NCBI RefSeq assembly: GCF_014905175.1
Contig: NC_057792.1
Span: 10,147,101-10,211,100, forward strand
Length of the DNA stretch: 64,000 nucleotides
Source: Aphidius gifuensis
Taxonomy: Eukaryota > Arthropoda > Insecta > Hymenoptera > Braconidae
Direction of reading: 5' to 3'
Below are positions 21,331-33,608 of this stretch, piece after piece (position 1 is the first letter of the stretch; each line of letters begins with the position of its first letter). Both the position numbers and the translations under genes were made by a program. Under the pieces are notes generated by a model. It ran no database searches. It had not been told where the DNA came from and saw only the letters and a list, made by a program, of their open reading frames with translations.

Positions 21331-24021
21331 AATGATCATACAGTTGCTGAAGCAACTGTGCCTTCCCTGCGGGGGGAATTTTAATTTCTTTTTCTATATA
21401 TATTGAAATTCGTGACTACAAATTTATTTCATTCTCCATCGTTACAATGTTTATTGTTACAATTAAAATTTATTAAGTTTTCGTTCATTTTGCTTGTTTT
21501 TTCTAATGGGTCATCTTCATGTCAAGAATCGCTTTCTCTAACCTTTTAAACTCTCTGTTCATATTCATTTTGTTGTACCATGATTTTAGCTTGTCAATGT
21601 TAAATATTTATTACAAAATTGTCGAGTTCGATTGTATTTATTTTATTTACTTTTTTCCCTCGGTTGAATCAGGATTTAACGTTTCAGTTGTTGCTGAAGT
21701 CGTCGTTATATTTTTAATTTTTTTATATTCATTTATTTTCAATTCCTTTAATGCTATCGCATCACCTTTTTTTCCCTCGAAATTTTCTGCCTCTTCATTC
21801 CATATGGTTAGTTCTGTTATATCCTACGGTACCAACACATGTAATATTCGCCACATAATTTTTTTTTTTCAATTCATTAAAACCTAAAGTGGAGGTTGAC
21901 GCGCCATCTAACCGTAATGGACAGACCTCAACAACCAAACTAAGTCCCGTCATTAATCTCAGTTTGAACTACACCATTTATTACATGCATACCAACAAAA
22001 GAATTATAAAATTCTGAACGTAACCAATTTTATGAATCTAGTTTGAAATACATTTTAAAATTACTACAACACTAAGCTTCAAAATAAATATATTCCATTG
22101 TATAAAGAAAAATACAAACTATTTTATCTATGTATTGTTTTTATAAAATATAATCGAAAACTGATCTTAAGTAATACGACCAATCAACGACTACCTAAAT
22201 ACTCCGAACAATATTCAAAATAATTAACAGACCAAGTTCACTGAATTTATTAACTAATAAAATCAAGCTAAATTTTATCTTTAAAATAAATCCAAACATG
22301 CGCTAAACTTAATTAACTAAATATTTTATAATTAATGGAAAGCACGGAATCTGACGAGTCGATCACGCCGGAATCTAGTTAGAAAAATTAAGAATTAGTC
22401 CGCGAAATAAGTGTGACACAGCGACAAGGCCCTTCCTTAAAAGATGCCACACGCCCGAAAAGTCAAGCAGTCTGGGAGTCGACCAGTCGAGTCCAGATGG
22501 AGTTCATACATCTCAGTCAAACAAGTTAATTGGAACTAATCGAGCTAATGACCCACAGTTACGATCGATTAGCCTCCACTAATTTGCGCTCTGAATAATT
22601 TATTTTTATTGACTTAGTCAAAATCTTTGGACAAGCTCTAGAGATTTCTAAGTTGCATTTTCATTTTTCATCAGTATAAAGTGTAAAATCAATCTCATTT
22701 TTATTACATATAAAATTTCAAGTATATTAACAAATTCAACTTAAATCACGACATCAATCTACCTGAAGCTCTAAGTATTACGAAGGAAGTCCTGGTCGCA
22801 CAGTCAGAGTTCGCTTTCCACGTTCTGATCAAATATAATTCAATCCGAGTGTAATACATTTTTTCTTCATACAAATGTAAGTAATTACCAAATTTATTAT
22901 TCAATTGCCGTAATTATAATTGTCAAAAATTATCAAGTAATCTATTTTATTAATGTAATTTCATCGCGAATTTCTTTAAAAAAAGGTAGTCTTGGCCAAA
23001 TTCGTAACTCAAATATAATCATATTGTACTCGCCAAGATTTGTAATGTCTTTTGAATATATTCCATATAATTTACAAATTAAAATCAAAATTGTGTCTCA
23101 GTTTTTATTTAACGTCTAATCCATTATTCTTTATTCCTATCACCTCAAAATTATCTCTTGGTTTTAATCCCGCTTATTGTTACTTCATTGTGCACGGCAA
23201 AACTAAAACTTAAAAATAAAAAGAAGGTAAATTGTGAAAAATTATTATCGTTATTCCACGTTAATTTCCCAATTCATTACAGTTCAATCAAAAGTATATT
23301 TTCTTTAGTAAATTTAATATCATTATTTAGTTTAATCAAACTTTTTTTCATTTAAATTTTATTTTACTTCATAATCACTGTCGTCTGCTAATGTTATTGT
23401 TCTTTATTTTAATAACCGTTTTGACATTGCATATATAAATTCCACTTCAGTCGTACGATTTCTTGTATTTTTTGAAACTCGAAATTAATTTTTGGTATAT
23501 TTTCATTTTTCTCATCGTCTCCGAATTTTATATTAGCTTCTATTGGTATCATTATTTCTTTATTATTTATCGATGGGTATTGTTCATCAATTTTTCTCAC
23601 TAATCTTCAAGTAATCGTATATATTTTTTTTAACTTGAATATTTAAAAATTTATCATGTTAATAATTTTTTTTAAAATCTTTTTGTTGGAAAATTTTGTT
23701 GAAAAATATGATTTTTCCATGATATTTTCCTAATATTTTCCTATAATTATCGTATTTTTCTTCGTATTCAGTGATTTTTCTTTGATAGTTTTCTATATTT
23801 TCCTTTATATTTACTGATATTTTCTTATTTGATATATAATTTATTTGAATATAAATATTGTACACAATAAGAACAATGATAACATTTGAACCTAACCTCA
23901 ATATAACATGTATATATTTTTAACTATATACATATATATATTTGTTGTTCCTTTTCTAGTGGTAATTTAATATCTAAAAAAATTTAAAAAAGTTAACAGT
24001 TATCTTATTTTTCTACTTAGA
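21331..24021. other. 2.7 kb with no supported gene
   Basis: A hydrophobic 122-codon open frame at 21519-21887 is Phe/Ile-rich and unlike a known family. 22350-22830 is less AT-rich and might be an untranslated exon or decayed element, but no frame or splice pair supports that. Short hairpins such as CAGTTGCTGAAGCAACTG at 21341-21358 occur. Confidence 0.4.
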
Positions 24022-24800
24022 TCAAAAACTTTTACTATTTTTATTTTTTTTAATTTTAATTTTACTATTTAAATGAAAGACCGATAAAAAGAAATACTGA
24101 CTTATCGATCGAAATATATTTTTTGATTGGCGCATGCGTACAAACTTTTTATTTAGAAGAAATTGTTGTAAATAATAAATCGGTAATTGTTTGGACACTC
24201 GATAATCTTTGAATAAATAAACGAAAAAAATTATGTTGCATTCAAAAAATTCTTTATAAAATTTGCTACAGACAAGGATATGATATAAATTCCAAGTCCA
24301 ACTTTTTAAAAGCCCTTCATTCATTACAAAGTTCGCACTGATACCTATTATTATAAACAATCGTCTTACAATTGAAAATAGATGGTTTTAATATTTTCAA
24401 ATATAGCCTTGTCTGTACAGATTTTGATGAGGAAAATTTTAAGACTAAATATAACTCTGTGAGATAATTTTTGAAAAAGTTATGAAGTGCCTAAAAAAAC
24501 ACAAATTCTGATATTCTGTTAATTAACTAATTTCTAGCAACAATAAAAAAAAAAAAAAATTGTAATCTTGTAGAGTATTAAAAAAAACCATCGTGGCAAA
24601 AAATTGCATCCATGATTTGTTCTTAGTTTTCTTAATATTTCGAGTTTAAAATTTTTTCATTATCTATTTTTATTAACAATTAATTAACTTACAATCCAAA
24701 TTTTTTCTTTCATATCCTTGGTTGTAGATCTTTTCAATACCTTTAATTTAAGCCTATTTCAAACTCCCTATCTTAAATAGTTTAGAAAATATGACCATTA
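24022..24800 (-). repeat. Dispersed repeat family C, copy 1
   Basis: Diverged match to 60490-61400 in the same orientation: GCGCATGCGTACAAAC versus ACGCATGCGCTTTAAAC, AATCGGTAATTGTTT in both, and GCATCCATGATTTGTTCTTAG in both. Peptides from its reverse-strand frames match each other only because the DNA does; no protein domain is recognised. Confidence 0.7.
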
Positions 24801-24835
24801 TTTATTTTTTGCGAGCGATTTCAATACGTCTCAGG

Positions 24836-25310
24836 TAGGAATTCTCAGGCTTGACGACCGTGTCAGGCTTGTGCAAGGGCTGTGTATCAAGCCTTGATAG
24901 CCAAGGCTTGTCTCAGGGCTGGGCCCGTTAATTTTACCTGGCTTTACACGAGCCTTGGTAACTCACTCCTGTGTCAAGCCTGTATTTTTTGTTTTTACCC
25001 GGTCTCACACGAGCCTCAGTAGCACAGGCTTGATACAAGCTTGTCCCCGTCGATTTTACCCGGTCTCACACGGGCCTCGGTAACTTAGTCTTGTGTCAAG
25101 CCTGTATTTTTTGCTTTTACCCGGCCTCACAGGAGCCTTGGCTGGACAGGCTTGAAACAAGCTTGTCCCCGTTGATTTTACCCGGTCTCACACGGACCTT
25201 GGTAACTCAGTCTTGTGTTTTTTGATTTTACCCGGTCTTACACGAGCCTTGAAACACAGCCTTGTGTCAAGCTGGTGCCCATCGTTTCACCAAGCCTCAC
25301 ACGAGACTTG
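24836..25310 (+). repeat. ACACGAGCCT minisatellite, array 2
   Basis: Near-complete second copy of the array at 20008-20520, with the same start (GTAGGAATTCTCAGGCTTGACGA) and the same end (GTGTCAAGCTGGTGCCCATCG), but one fewer unit near 25130. Confidence 0.85.
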
Positions 25311-25387
25311 ACTTGTGCATATATTTAATGAAAAAAAATTAGCGTGTTGCAAGTACGCGCGGGGGAAGTGAAACTTCTTTCAGAGTA

Positions 25388-26476
25388 CACTGAGAGAAAT
25401 TTTAACTAAAAATTACAAACGTATAAGAAAAAATTACAAAGCGAATAGTAAAAACTGCGTTCCTCCGATTATTTGTAAGAATTATTCGTATATTGATAAA
25501 TAATTTTTACAATAAAGTTATGTAAAAAATTTGGCCATTGACTATATACAACACTAAGCCATAAAAATTACATAATTTTATTGTAGTTTTTCTTTAAAAA
25601 AAATGACTAAATTCACGAAACTCACAAGTAAATTCTAGCAGATTGAGAATTTACGCACTACCGGTTTTAGAATTTACTATATTTTATTATAAATTTTATT
25701 TAAAAGTTGGACATTTTTTGTGCTAAGTTCGGCAGTTTGTGCTAGATTCACGGAGAACGGCAATCAATTCCCGGCAACATTTTTTCTTTTCTGTTTACAC
25801 GCTCAAAACTCGAAAACTAATTGATAAATAGAAAAAATTCATTCTTGATAAATTGTTTAGAAATAAATTACCAACAATAAACCTCGCTTAACCCCATACC
25901 TAGCTTCAACAGATAAGGCTGTAGAAATGCTTGAAATTACATGACAATTCAATCATTAGTTCAATCAGTCGGCCATCTTTGTATTATTTCGCCCCACAAC
26001 CAGAATTTTTACAAAGCGATATAGTAAAAAATATTTAAGTCTATGCTAACTTTTATTTGTGTACATGATAAATTTTATTATATGTATTAGAATATTTATT
26101 AAATTGTTCAGTATTTTTTATTTGAACTTATAATATTTTTTATCGTTTCCTCAAAACATGTATGTGCTTTATTTTAATTAACTCATAACTCATTATCTAA
26201 GAGATTAATCAAAAAAAGTAATTCTTTATAAATTGTTTAGAATTGAATTCTCAATAATTAACTCCACTCAACCTTATGTCTATCTGCAATAGATAACGAT
26301 GTACAGAGACTTAAAGTAACATAACAATTTTTTGACATAGTGTGACATTTTACATAATTTTATTGTAGAATATCATCTCTCGCGGCCAATCCCAGAAATA
26401 AAACAAAAATTACAAAGCAGTATAGTAATTTCTATTCAACATGGGTTTTAAATTTTAGTTAAAATTTCTCTCAGTG
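25388..26476. mobile_element. 1.09-kb non-autonomous DNA transposon, TA target duplication
   Basis: Ends CACTGAGAGAAATTTTAACT at 25388 and its inverse ending at 26476, directly flanked by TA on both sides. Inside are repeated words ATAGTAA, TTTTATTGTA and ATTACATAA. No transposase frame. TA duplication fits a Tc1/mariner-like or other TA-targeting family. Confidence 0.8.
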
Positions 26477-26627
26477 TAGTTTTATGTCACGCTGAATATT
26501 AATAATAATAATATTAATAATAATATTAATCCTGACAATAATATTCGAATATAAATATTATTAGTTAATAATAATTATTAGTATTTATATTTTGAATATT
26601 ATTATTATAAATTTTATTATTTATATC

Positions 26628-27595
26628 GTCACATTAATGGAAGAAGGGCGTAAGTGCCATTTTTAAGAATTTTTTTTTTCTAAAAGAAAAAGGGCGTGAG
26701 TGCGAATTTATAAATTTTCGGGCTTTGCACCTAATTTTAAGGCTTAAAGAAAAAAAAAAAGTGCGTATGTTCAGGGACTTACGCCTTTTTTCCATTCTCA
26801 AAATCATTTTTAATAAAAGATGAAGATTTGTAATTATTTTTATGTTTTTCGTATTGATAATAAATTATGTATAATTATCAGTATACAATCAATAATTTAA
26901 AAAATCCTGCCATTAAATAAATTTCAAATAAACTTGAAAATATGCCTTTCATCTTTTATCAAAAATTATTTTGATAACGGGAAAAAAGGCGTAAATCCTT
27001 GGACATACGCCCTTTATCCTTTATCAAAGGTTGTTACGCCCATTTTCCCTTTTTTTTAAGGAGGTTATGCACAAATTCATTGCGGGTGTTGCGGGGCGCT
27101 TCTGACGTGACGATTGCGGGCATGTGTGTGTGTTTGAACATGCCATACGTTGCCATATCTAATTTTTGTAAAGTTTATAATTAATTACTCATTAATTGAC
27201 CGATCAACATATGAAATATTTTCGCGCAATTAATAAAACTCGGTTTCTAGTATATGTGTGATTTTTTTCAAGACTTTTTCATCATTTTTTCTATCCGAAA
27301 AAAATGGTTGAAATCTCCATAAGAGTCAATGTTAAATATTATTTTCAATAATTAATTACAAAAAATTTAACCGATCAACATAAGAAAATAATTATACCGT
27401 TGTATTCAGAATGAAAAGATCTACTTGTGTACAAAATTTCAGAACATTCTCATTATATTTTTAAAAAAAAGAGTATTTGTGCATAACCTCCTTAAGTATT
27501 AAAATTAGATGAATAACCCGAAAATTTATAAATTTGCACTTACGCCCTTTTTCCTTTAAAATTGACGTTTTTGGCACTTCATTCTTTAATGCGAC
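26628..27595. mobile_element. GGGCGTAAGTGC foldback element with nested insertion
   Basis: Terminal inverted repeats GTCACATTAATGGAAGAAG (26628) and the inverse of GTCGCATTAAAGAATGAAG (ending 27595), continued by AAAGGGCGTAAGTGC and AATTTATAAATTTTCGGG on both sides. A second inner element lies at 27060-27491. Confidence 0.7.
27060..27491. mobile_element. 432-bp TTAA-flanked MITE
   Basis: Ends GGAGGTTATGCACAAAT and ATTTGTGCATAACCTCC, with TTAA on both sides (27056-27059, 27492-27495). TTAA duplication is used by piggyBac and Kolobok families; which one applies is not decided. Small open frame 26999-27184 spans its boundary and is not a gene. Confidence 0.8.
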
Positions 27596-27599
27596 AATA

Positions 27600-28020
27600 T
27601 AATTGATACCATCGATATTATTACTAATATTATATTGATATTATTGTTAACATAATATTATTGGAGTATTATTATTATTTATAATAATATTATTCATATA
27701 TAACCATAGTATAAATAAAATAATAATTTCAAAAATATCATCGATAATAATAATATCAATATAATATTAGTAATAATAACAATAATATTATCGATTTATA
27801 ATAATATCAGTGATAATATAAATAATAACATTGACAATAACATTCATATATAAATATTGATAATTATTAGTATTTATATTCAAAATATTATTATTATAGA
27901 TATTATTATTAATATCAATACTATTGTGAATAATTGGTAATATTATCAAAATTATTGTTGTTATAATTATCATTTATATATATTTATAATAATTTTATTG
28001 TTATTATAATAATGATTCTT
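27600..28020. repeat. AATAATATT microsatellite-like AT region
   Basis: Dense AATAATATT/TATTATTA words, similar to 26490-26627 on the other side of the foldback element, so that element appears to have inserted into an AT-rich simple repeat. Confidence 0.7.
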
Positions 28021-28214
28021 TAAACCCGCGAGATAACTATTGCTTGATACGTTCAAATGAATTTTTTTTAAAAATCAATTATTTAAGTATTAAACTCAGT
28101 TGAACTGTTTAATAATATTTAAATAAATAAACAAACAAAAAGTCGCACACGCATACACACATAGAAGCTGATCTGAGTTTATACGCTATATATAGTGCAT
28201 GTATAATGCTTGCC

Positions 28215-28335
28215 GGTATAGCAGAGTATAGTAGTATGGAGAGTAAACGCGAGAATAAACGCCAGAATATACGCCAGAGTAAACGCCAGAATATACGCCA
28301 GAGTAAACGCCAGAATATACGCGAGCGCGTAACGC
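28215..28335 (+). repeat. GAATATACGCCAGAGTAAACGCCA minisatellite
   Basis: About four copies of a 24-bp unit made from two 12-bp halves (GAGTAAACGCCA, GAATATACGCCA) between 28238 and 28330. Confidence 0.8.
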
Positions 28336-28554
28336 TAGCAGGGCTTCGAATTTTTTTGCTACCCTCCGTAAAGAAGTTTCACTTCAAAAAAAAAAAAAAA
28401 GTAGTAATTAGTTGTATAAATGTTATATAAATTTTAAAGAGAAATTATAGGCTTTGACTATTGTGTCAGGCTTTTGCGAGGACTGTGTATTGAGTCTCAG
28501 TAGAGTTTATTCATATAAAAAAGTTTCACTACATCTTATATCTTACATCAATAC

Positions 28555-28625
28555 CCCGACGGTTGACTTGATAGCGCGTTCGACTTCTACGTGAGAGACC
28601 CCGGATCGATCCCACGTCACCTCCA
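28555..28625 (+). repeat. tRNA-like sequence
   Basis: A-box-like GATAGCGCGTTCGACTT and B-box-like GGATCGATCCC about 35 bases downstream, followed by CACGTCACCTCC. No acceptor-stem pairing, so it is a SINE head or tRNA relic. Confidence 0.6.
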
Positions 28626-28813
28626 TTTGTTTTCGTGTAATTAATGTCGTTTATTCAAATTGTTTAAATAAAAAAAAAAATAATGTTATAAACATAAACT
28701 AAGAATAATAGTTTATTTATATTATTTTTTAGTTTTTTTTGCAAGCCTGTGTCAAGCCTGACACCGGCAAAAACTTAGTGAACATTCCAGGGCTCACCCA
28801 GGCTTGTCCCCGT

Positions 28814-29118
28814 CGTCACCATATATTTAATACTACTATACGCGGTGATGATTGTGCATCCGTCGCAGACAATCTCTGTCGCAGCATATGCTTTCAAAAA
28901 TCTTTGCGCAATTATTATTCGAGTCGGAGCTCGGAAACATTCGGCGACGCACTCAAATTCATTGTGTATACGTGTGAACCGAACAGAATATTCGGACATG
29001 CGCAACAAATTTTTGTCGAGGAGTATGACTGCGACAGAGAGATTGTCTGCACCGTAATGGATACGCACAAGATCGTCACCCTATGCGCAATATAGTAGTA
29101 TTAAATATATGGTCGTCA
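28814..29118. mobile_element. ~305-bp palindromic MITE
   Basis: Ends GTCACCATATATTTAATACTAC and its inverse; inner arms contain GACAATCTCTGTCGCAG and inverse. Both strands carry a long open frame because the palindrome reads nearly the same both ways; these are not genes. Confidence 0.8.
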
Positions 29119-29176
29119 CTTCCTACCTGGGGTAAGGCTTGGCCTCCGTAAAAAAAAACCGCCTATTTTAAGAAGC

Positions 29177-31045
29177 CGCCCGAGTAGAAATTTAGTTCAG
29201 GATATGATCAAAACGTAACGCAAAGATAGATCAAGACTTGATCAAGGTACCTGGTCAAGACTTGATCAGGCTACCTGTTCAAGAATTGATCAAAACGTAA
29301 GGCGAGAATGGATCAAGGCTTTATCAAGGTTTTTAATCAAAAAGTGATCATGAAACATTATCAAAAAAATGGTACACTGAAAAAACGGTGCATCATTTTA
29401 AATATGATAAGACTTAGAAAATAGTTATCATAATTTGACCAGGTTTACTTGTTCAAAATGTAATCAAGATACTTGATGTTGTCTTGAACAAGGAAAACTT
29501 GTTTAAAAAACTTATGTATTTTAAAATATTCTACTTGATAGTTTTTTAATCAAGATTTGACCAGGTTCATTTGATCCTATCTTGAACAGGGAAAATTGTT
29601 TTAAAAAAATATTTATTTTAGAATATTTGACTTGATGATTTTTTGATCAAGATTTGACCAGGATCACTTGATCAGGATGTGATCAAGATACTTGATCTTA
29701 TCTTTAACAGCGAAAATTGTTTTAAAAAAATATTTATTCTAGAATATTTGACTTGATGATTTTTTGATCAAGGTTTGACCAGGATCACTTGATCAGGATG
29801 TGATCCGATCCAGCGTTGCCTCATGAGGCACAAATGTGCCTTTCAAGGCACATTTCTATGAACGGTGGCACAAAAGCACGCCTTCTTTTTTGGAGGCACA
29901 TTTTTATCATCACTATTTTTATATGCTTTCAAAACATTTTAGATCCAGAACATTTTAGAATTTTTTTTTTTTTTCAATGCGATAAGAACTGCCTTCTTGC
30001 TTTAAATAACCTCAGAACTCGAATTTATTATTTTATGATGTTTATGTTTTATTTTTATTATGTCTATGTTATGGATATTATGTTTCGGAATGGAAGTATT
30101 CTTTTCTCTGTTCCAAGCATTGAGTACAACTTAAGAAACTCTTTCTAAAATATTCATTGTATAATACAATTTTAATTAGTGTTGATTGCCATTGAAATTA
30201 ATTATTAGTGTTTGCCTATAGGAATCGATGCAGCCAAAGAAATTATGTGGTAAGCAACATTATTCATTAATTTTTTAGCTTTATCTTTTCCTCAGCTGCT
30301 GCTTTTCCTTGGTATTTTAATTTATTTAAGAAATATAAAATAAATTAAATTAAATACCAAAGCAGTAGCTAAGAAAAAGATGAAGCTACAAAATTAATGT
30401 AGCCAAAGAAATTAAATGGTAAGCTGCATCAATTCCTTAGCTTCATTCTATATAAAATTTCCTGGGCCAGTGGCTTGCACTTTTAATTTATCCCGCAAAT
30501 TACAATTTTGCCTGCGTCACAACTTTTTTTTATTTTAATTTGTTAAAGTAAAATAAAGGCTTTTATGTAATTTTTTCTTATTTTTTTCTTAAAATAAAAC
30601 GGTAAAGCTGTAACTCAGGGATAAATGTGTTCTTAGGGAAAGGCTAAGTACAATTTTTATAGCAAATATTCACAATGTAAATAAAATTACTTAGAAATTA
30701 AATCATTAATTAATTAAATTATTAAATGAAATAATATTATATCGCATTAAATAATGAATAATTATTTATTATTATATCAAATTAAATTACTTAGCAATTA
30801 AATTATTAGATAATTTAATTATCAAATGAAATAATATTATATCGCTTTAAATAATAAATAATTATTTATTATTGTATCAGTAAATTAAATAAACTTTTGA
30901 ATATAAAGAAAATATGGTATCGCTATCTAGTGTTGAATTCTCAAAAAGAGGCACATTTCCCCCTACCTAGGAGGCACATTCTCAGTTTAGGCTCTGGCAA
31001 CACTGATCCTATCTTGAACAGAAAAAATTGTTTTAATTAATTCAT
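29177..31045 (+). repeat. GATCAAG-rich element split by a hAT-like insertion
   Basis: Starts CCCGAGTAGAAATTTAG, the same end as elements at 61976 and 62164, then carries degenerate units with CTTGATCA, TTTGACCAGGATCACTTGATC and TATCTTGAACAG..AAAATTGTTTTAA spaced about 120 bases apart. It is interrupted at 29811-31005 and resumes to about 31045. No closing inverse end was found. Confidence 0.7.
29811..31005. mobile_element. 1.2-kb hAT-like non-autonomous element
   Basis: Ends CAGCGTTGCC and GGCAACACTG, flanked by ATCCGATC (29803-29810) and ATCCTATC (31006-31013), an 8-bp duplication with one mismatch; the neighbouring array unit contains the single site GATCCTATCTTGAACAG. Both ends carry GAGGCACATTT-type subterminal repeats. 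A 110-codon open frame at 29816-30148 begins inside the subterminal repeats and shows no transposase motif. Confidence 0.85.
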
Positions 31046-31145
31046 TAGGCCAATGATTTAATTAGGTCAAATCGCCGCAGGGGTCCTATCATCAATTAAT
31101 GAGAGCAATGTCGCCATGGGGAGGGAGGGGGGGGGTCCCCTGCAA
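31045..31145 (+). repeat. Dispersed repeat family D fragment
   Basis: AATTAGGTCAAATCGCCGCAGGGG and GAGAGCAATGTCGCCATGGGG match, in inverse orientation, 42835-42905, and in part 44970-45010. The GC-rich core GGAGGGAGGGGGGGGG at 31117-31134 is unusual for this AT-rich window. Confidence 0.7.
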
Positions 31146-31146
31146 G

Positions 31147-31197
31147 CGCCATGCATTTGTTATTAAAAATATTTGATAAACAATTGCATGGCGCTTT
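31147..31197. repeat. GCGCCATGCATTTG palindrome
   Basis: A ~50-bp near-palindrome (GCGCCATGCATTTG to CAATTGCATGGCGC) that recurs at 35470-35520, so the same short repeat lies on both sides of the copia remnant. Confidence 0.7.
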
Positions 31198-31222
31198 TAA
31201 AAATTAATTTTTTTGTTGGTTA

Positions 31223-31507
31223 TGTGAGGGTAGATCATAAATAATAACAAGTACAATTTAATATTATTGGTTACGTTTATTTAATTAGCAGTCAGAGAAT
31301 ATATAATGCGAGGCAAGAGTATACAGTGCACGGCGGCCGGAACTGGAATGAATATATTATATAGGGGTGCATATAGTGTGTGTGTAGTGTATGGTTGTGT
31401 GTGTTTGTTTAGTGTCAACCTGTAAGTTAAGATTTGTGTCCGGTAGTGTAGCAATTGTATATATATTTGGTCTGGGACGTTTCATCAGACTTTGCATCTC
31501 CAACACC
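31223..31507 (-). repeat. 3' LTR of the copia element
   Basis: On the reverse strand a purine-rich AGAGGAGG is followed by TGTTGGAGATGC at about 31507, as expected for polypurine tract plus LTR start; a likely LTR end CCCTCACA lies near 31223. No second LTR copy is present, so limits are approximate. Confidence 0.6.
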
Positions 31508-31540
31508 TCCTCTCAAAGATGATGACGTAGAACATGTTGT

Positions 31541-33608
31541 TTACGTTACTTGTAGACCAAGTCCTCGGCTGCAACTTGTCAGTTTTGTGGATGTTAACCC
31601 TTTAGTTAACATGTCTGCTGGCATCTTATCAGTTGATAGATATGATGGTGTTACTCGCCCTTGTTCATAGACGTCTCGGATGAAATGATGTCTAATGTCA
31701 ATATGTTCAGTGCGAGAATGATATGCTAAATACAAGTTTTTGAGCACTTTGATTGTCATTGTAAATAGTTGTATGTTCTATTAACATACCAATCCGACGA
31801 AATAGCTCTTGTAAGTATAACGCTTCTCTGGTTGACTCTGATAAAGCCATATATTCGGCTTCAGTGCTAGATAAGGCGATAGTTCTTTGCTTTCTTGATT
31901 CCCATGATATACTGGCACCAGCCAATATGAAAGCATATCCGGTATATGATTTTCTATCATTCCTGTCGCCTGCCCAATCAGCATCAGCAACACCATACAA
32001 TTGTTTACCAGTTCTTTTGTATTCAAGCTTGGTATCTATACTGCCTTTTAAATATCTGAGAACTCTTTTTGCTGCTTTCCAATGTTCAGATGAGTAACAT
32101 GAGTTAAATTGACTATGATAGCTTACTGCATATGAGATGTCTGGCCTGGTAGAAATGGCTAAATACATCAGAGCTCCAATGAGTTGCCTGTATGGAAGTC
32201 TTTGGAGTTCATCATTATTTATATTCTTTGGTTTCTCTAGGTTGCAGTTAGCTTCGATAGAAGTCAAGACTTGCTTGCAGTTTGACATATCAAATCTTTC
32301 AAGAATATCCTCTATGTATTTCTTCTGATTTAATTGTACTACATCATTCACTTTAGGCCTGCTAAATTCTATACATAAGCATCGTTTTACTTCACCAAGA
32401 TTTTTCATTTCGAAAACTTTGGAGAGTGACGATTTGATTTCATTTATCCATGTAATATTAGCAGATGCAATGAGCATGTCATCCACATATATTAATATTA
32501 ACATGATGTCGTGTTCGTCTCTGGCGACAAACATGCATGGATCCTGAGTAAGCTGTTGTAGACCTAGTTTCTTCAATTCAGTTACCAGTTTCCTGTTCCA
32601 TTGAACTCCAGCCTGTTTAAGTCCGTATAATGCTTTTCTTAATAAACAGACTTTGTTGTTCTCATTATGGAGTTCATTTTTCCAATTTTCTGCTGTTTCT
32701 AAAATGCGTGCGTCTGACATGACCTGCCTACTTGATCCGACAGGTTTGCCTGACAACATTTTAGTCAGCATATCTTCAAGCCCTTCGGAGACTTTCATGT
32801 AGACTTTCTCATTCAAGTCACCATTGAGGTAGGCTGTTACGACATCCATTTGATGTATCATGAGTCCAAATTCTGCTGCTAGTGCAGCTATAACTCTTAT
32901 TGAAGTGAGTCTTGTAACTGGTGAGAATGTTTCAAAATAATCTTCACCTGATTTTTGAGAGCATCCTTTAGCTACTAATCTGACTTTCTTTTTGCCAGAT
33001 ATTGAGCCAGGAATTTCTTTCGTCTTGAAGACGTATCTATTGCCAATAGCTTTTCTGTCTTTTGGTTCTGGTACAATATCCCATGTTTTGTTTTCAATTT
33101 GAGATAGTAATTCATTTTCGATTGCTTGTTGCCATTCTTCGGCATCATCAGAATTTTTGGCATCTTGAATTGTAATTGGGTCTTCAGTTAGGTTTTCAAT
33201 TTCATCAGCTGCTAGTTCATTTGGTAGCTCATCTTCAGAGTCATCTACAATTTCTATTGTATTGTTTCTTATTTGTTGATATATTTTTCTAGGTCTACCT
33301 TTACCACCTATTCTCAATATAGTTGGTCTACCATGACCTTTTATTGATGTATTATTTGGTCTATCTGGTAGATTTTCTCTAATAGGTGTTTCTGGAGCTA
33401 GTTGGAAATCAACAATGGATTCATTGTCTGAAACATAATCATTATTAATTGATGGTTCATTATTCATTATTTTGAGGGAATTCGATGGTGGATTTTGGTT
33501 CACCATGTCCCCACCTTCACCTAGAATTTCTTCATACTCATTATTATAATACTTATCATTCATGAATTTTGCACTTTGACAAATTACATTTGTGTGCTCG
33601 TGAATCAA
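31541..33608 (-). pseudogene. Copia reverse transcriptase and RNase H
   Basis: A long reverse-strand frame (33608-31707) has acidic linker, then RT motifs: DAKNSDDAEEWQQAIENE, WDIVPEP, KVRLVAKGCSQ, DVVTAYLNGDL, KALYGLKQAGVQWNRK, catalytic IYVDDMLIA, then RNase H (ADADWAGD, SYTGYAF, SSTEAEYMAL). Near 31740 a one-base frame change moves the C-terminus to the frame ending at 31541 (EHIDIRHHFIRD, DMLTKGL). All polymerase catalytic residues visible are kept. An insertion of about 35 residues relative to usual copia RT lies after MKVSEGLEDML. Copies RNA into cDNA in intact relatives. Confidence 0.9.

Larger units (their letters stand above)
28440..29150 (+). repeat. AAGCCTGTGTCA-type element enclosing a tRNA-like sequence
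   Basis: Left arm 28450-28500 (CTTTGACTATTGTGTCAGGCT) and right arm 28740-28815 (AAGCCTGTGTCAAGCCTG, CACCCAGGCTTGTCCCCG) use the same words as the minisatellites at 20008 and 24836; a tRNA-like segment sits between them, and a hairpin MITE interrupts the right arm. Confidence 0.55.

Noticed and set aside
21519..21887. 122-codon hydrophobic open frame
   Set aside because: Phe/Ile-rich composition expected from T-rich DNA, no family recognised, no splice or promoter support.
24022..24360. 112-codon reverse frame similar to one at 60497-60847
   Set aside because: Similarity reflects the dispersed repeat family C; no codon-level conservation pattern or domain.
28739..29095. Overlapping long open frames on both strands
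   Set aside because: They lie in a palindromic MITE and its border, so each is a reflection of the other.
29816..30148. 110-codon open frame in the hAT-like element
   Set aside because: Starts in subterminal repeats and lacks DDE/hAT dimerisation motifs.
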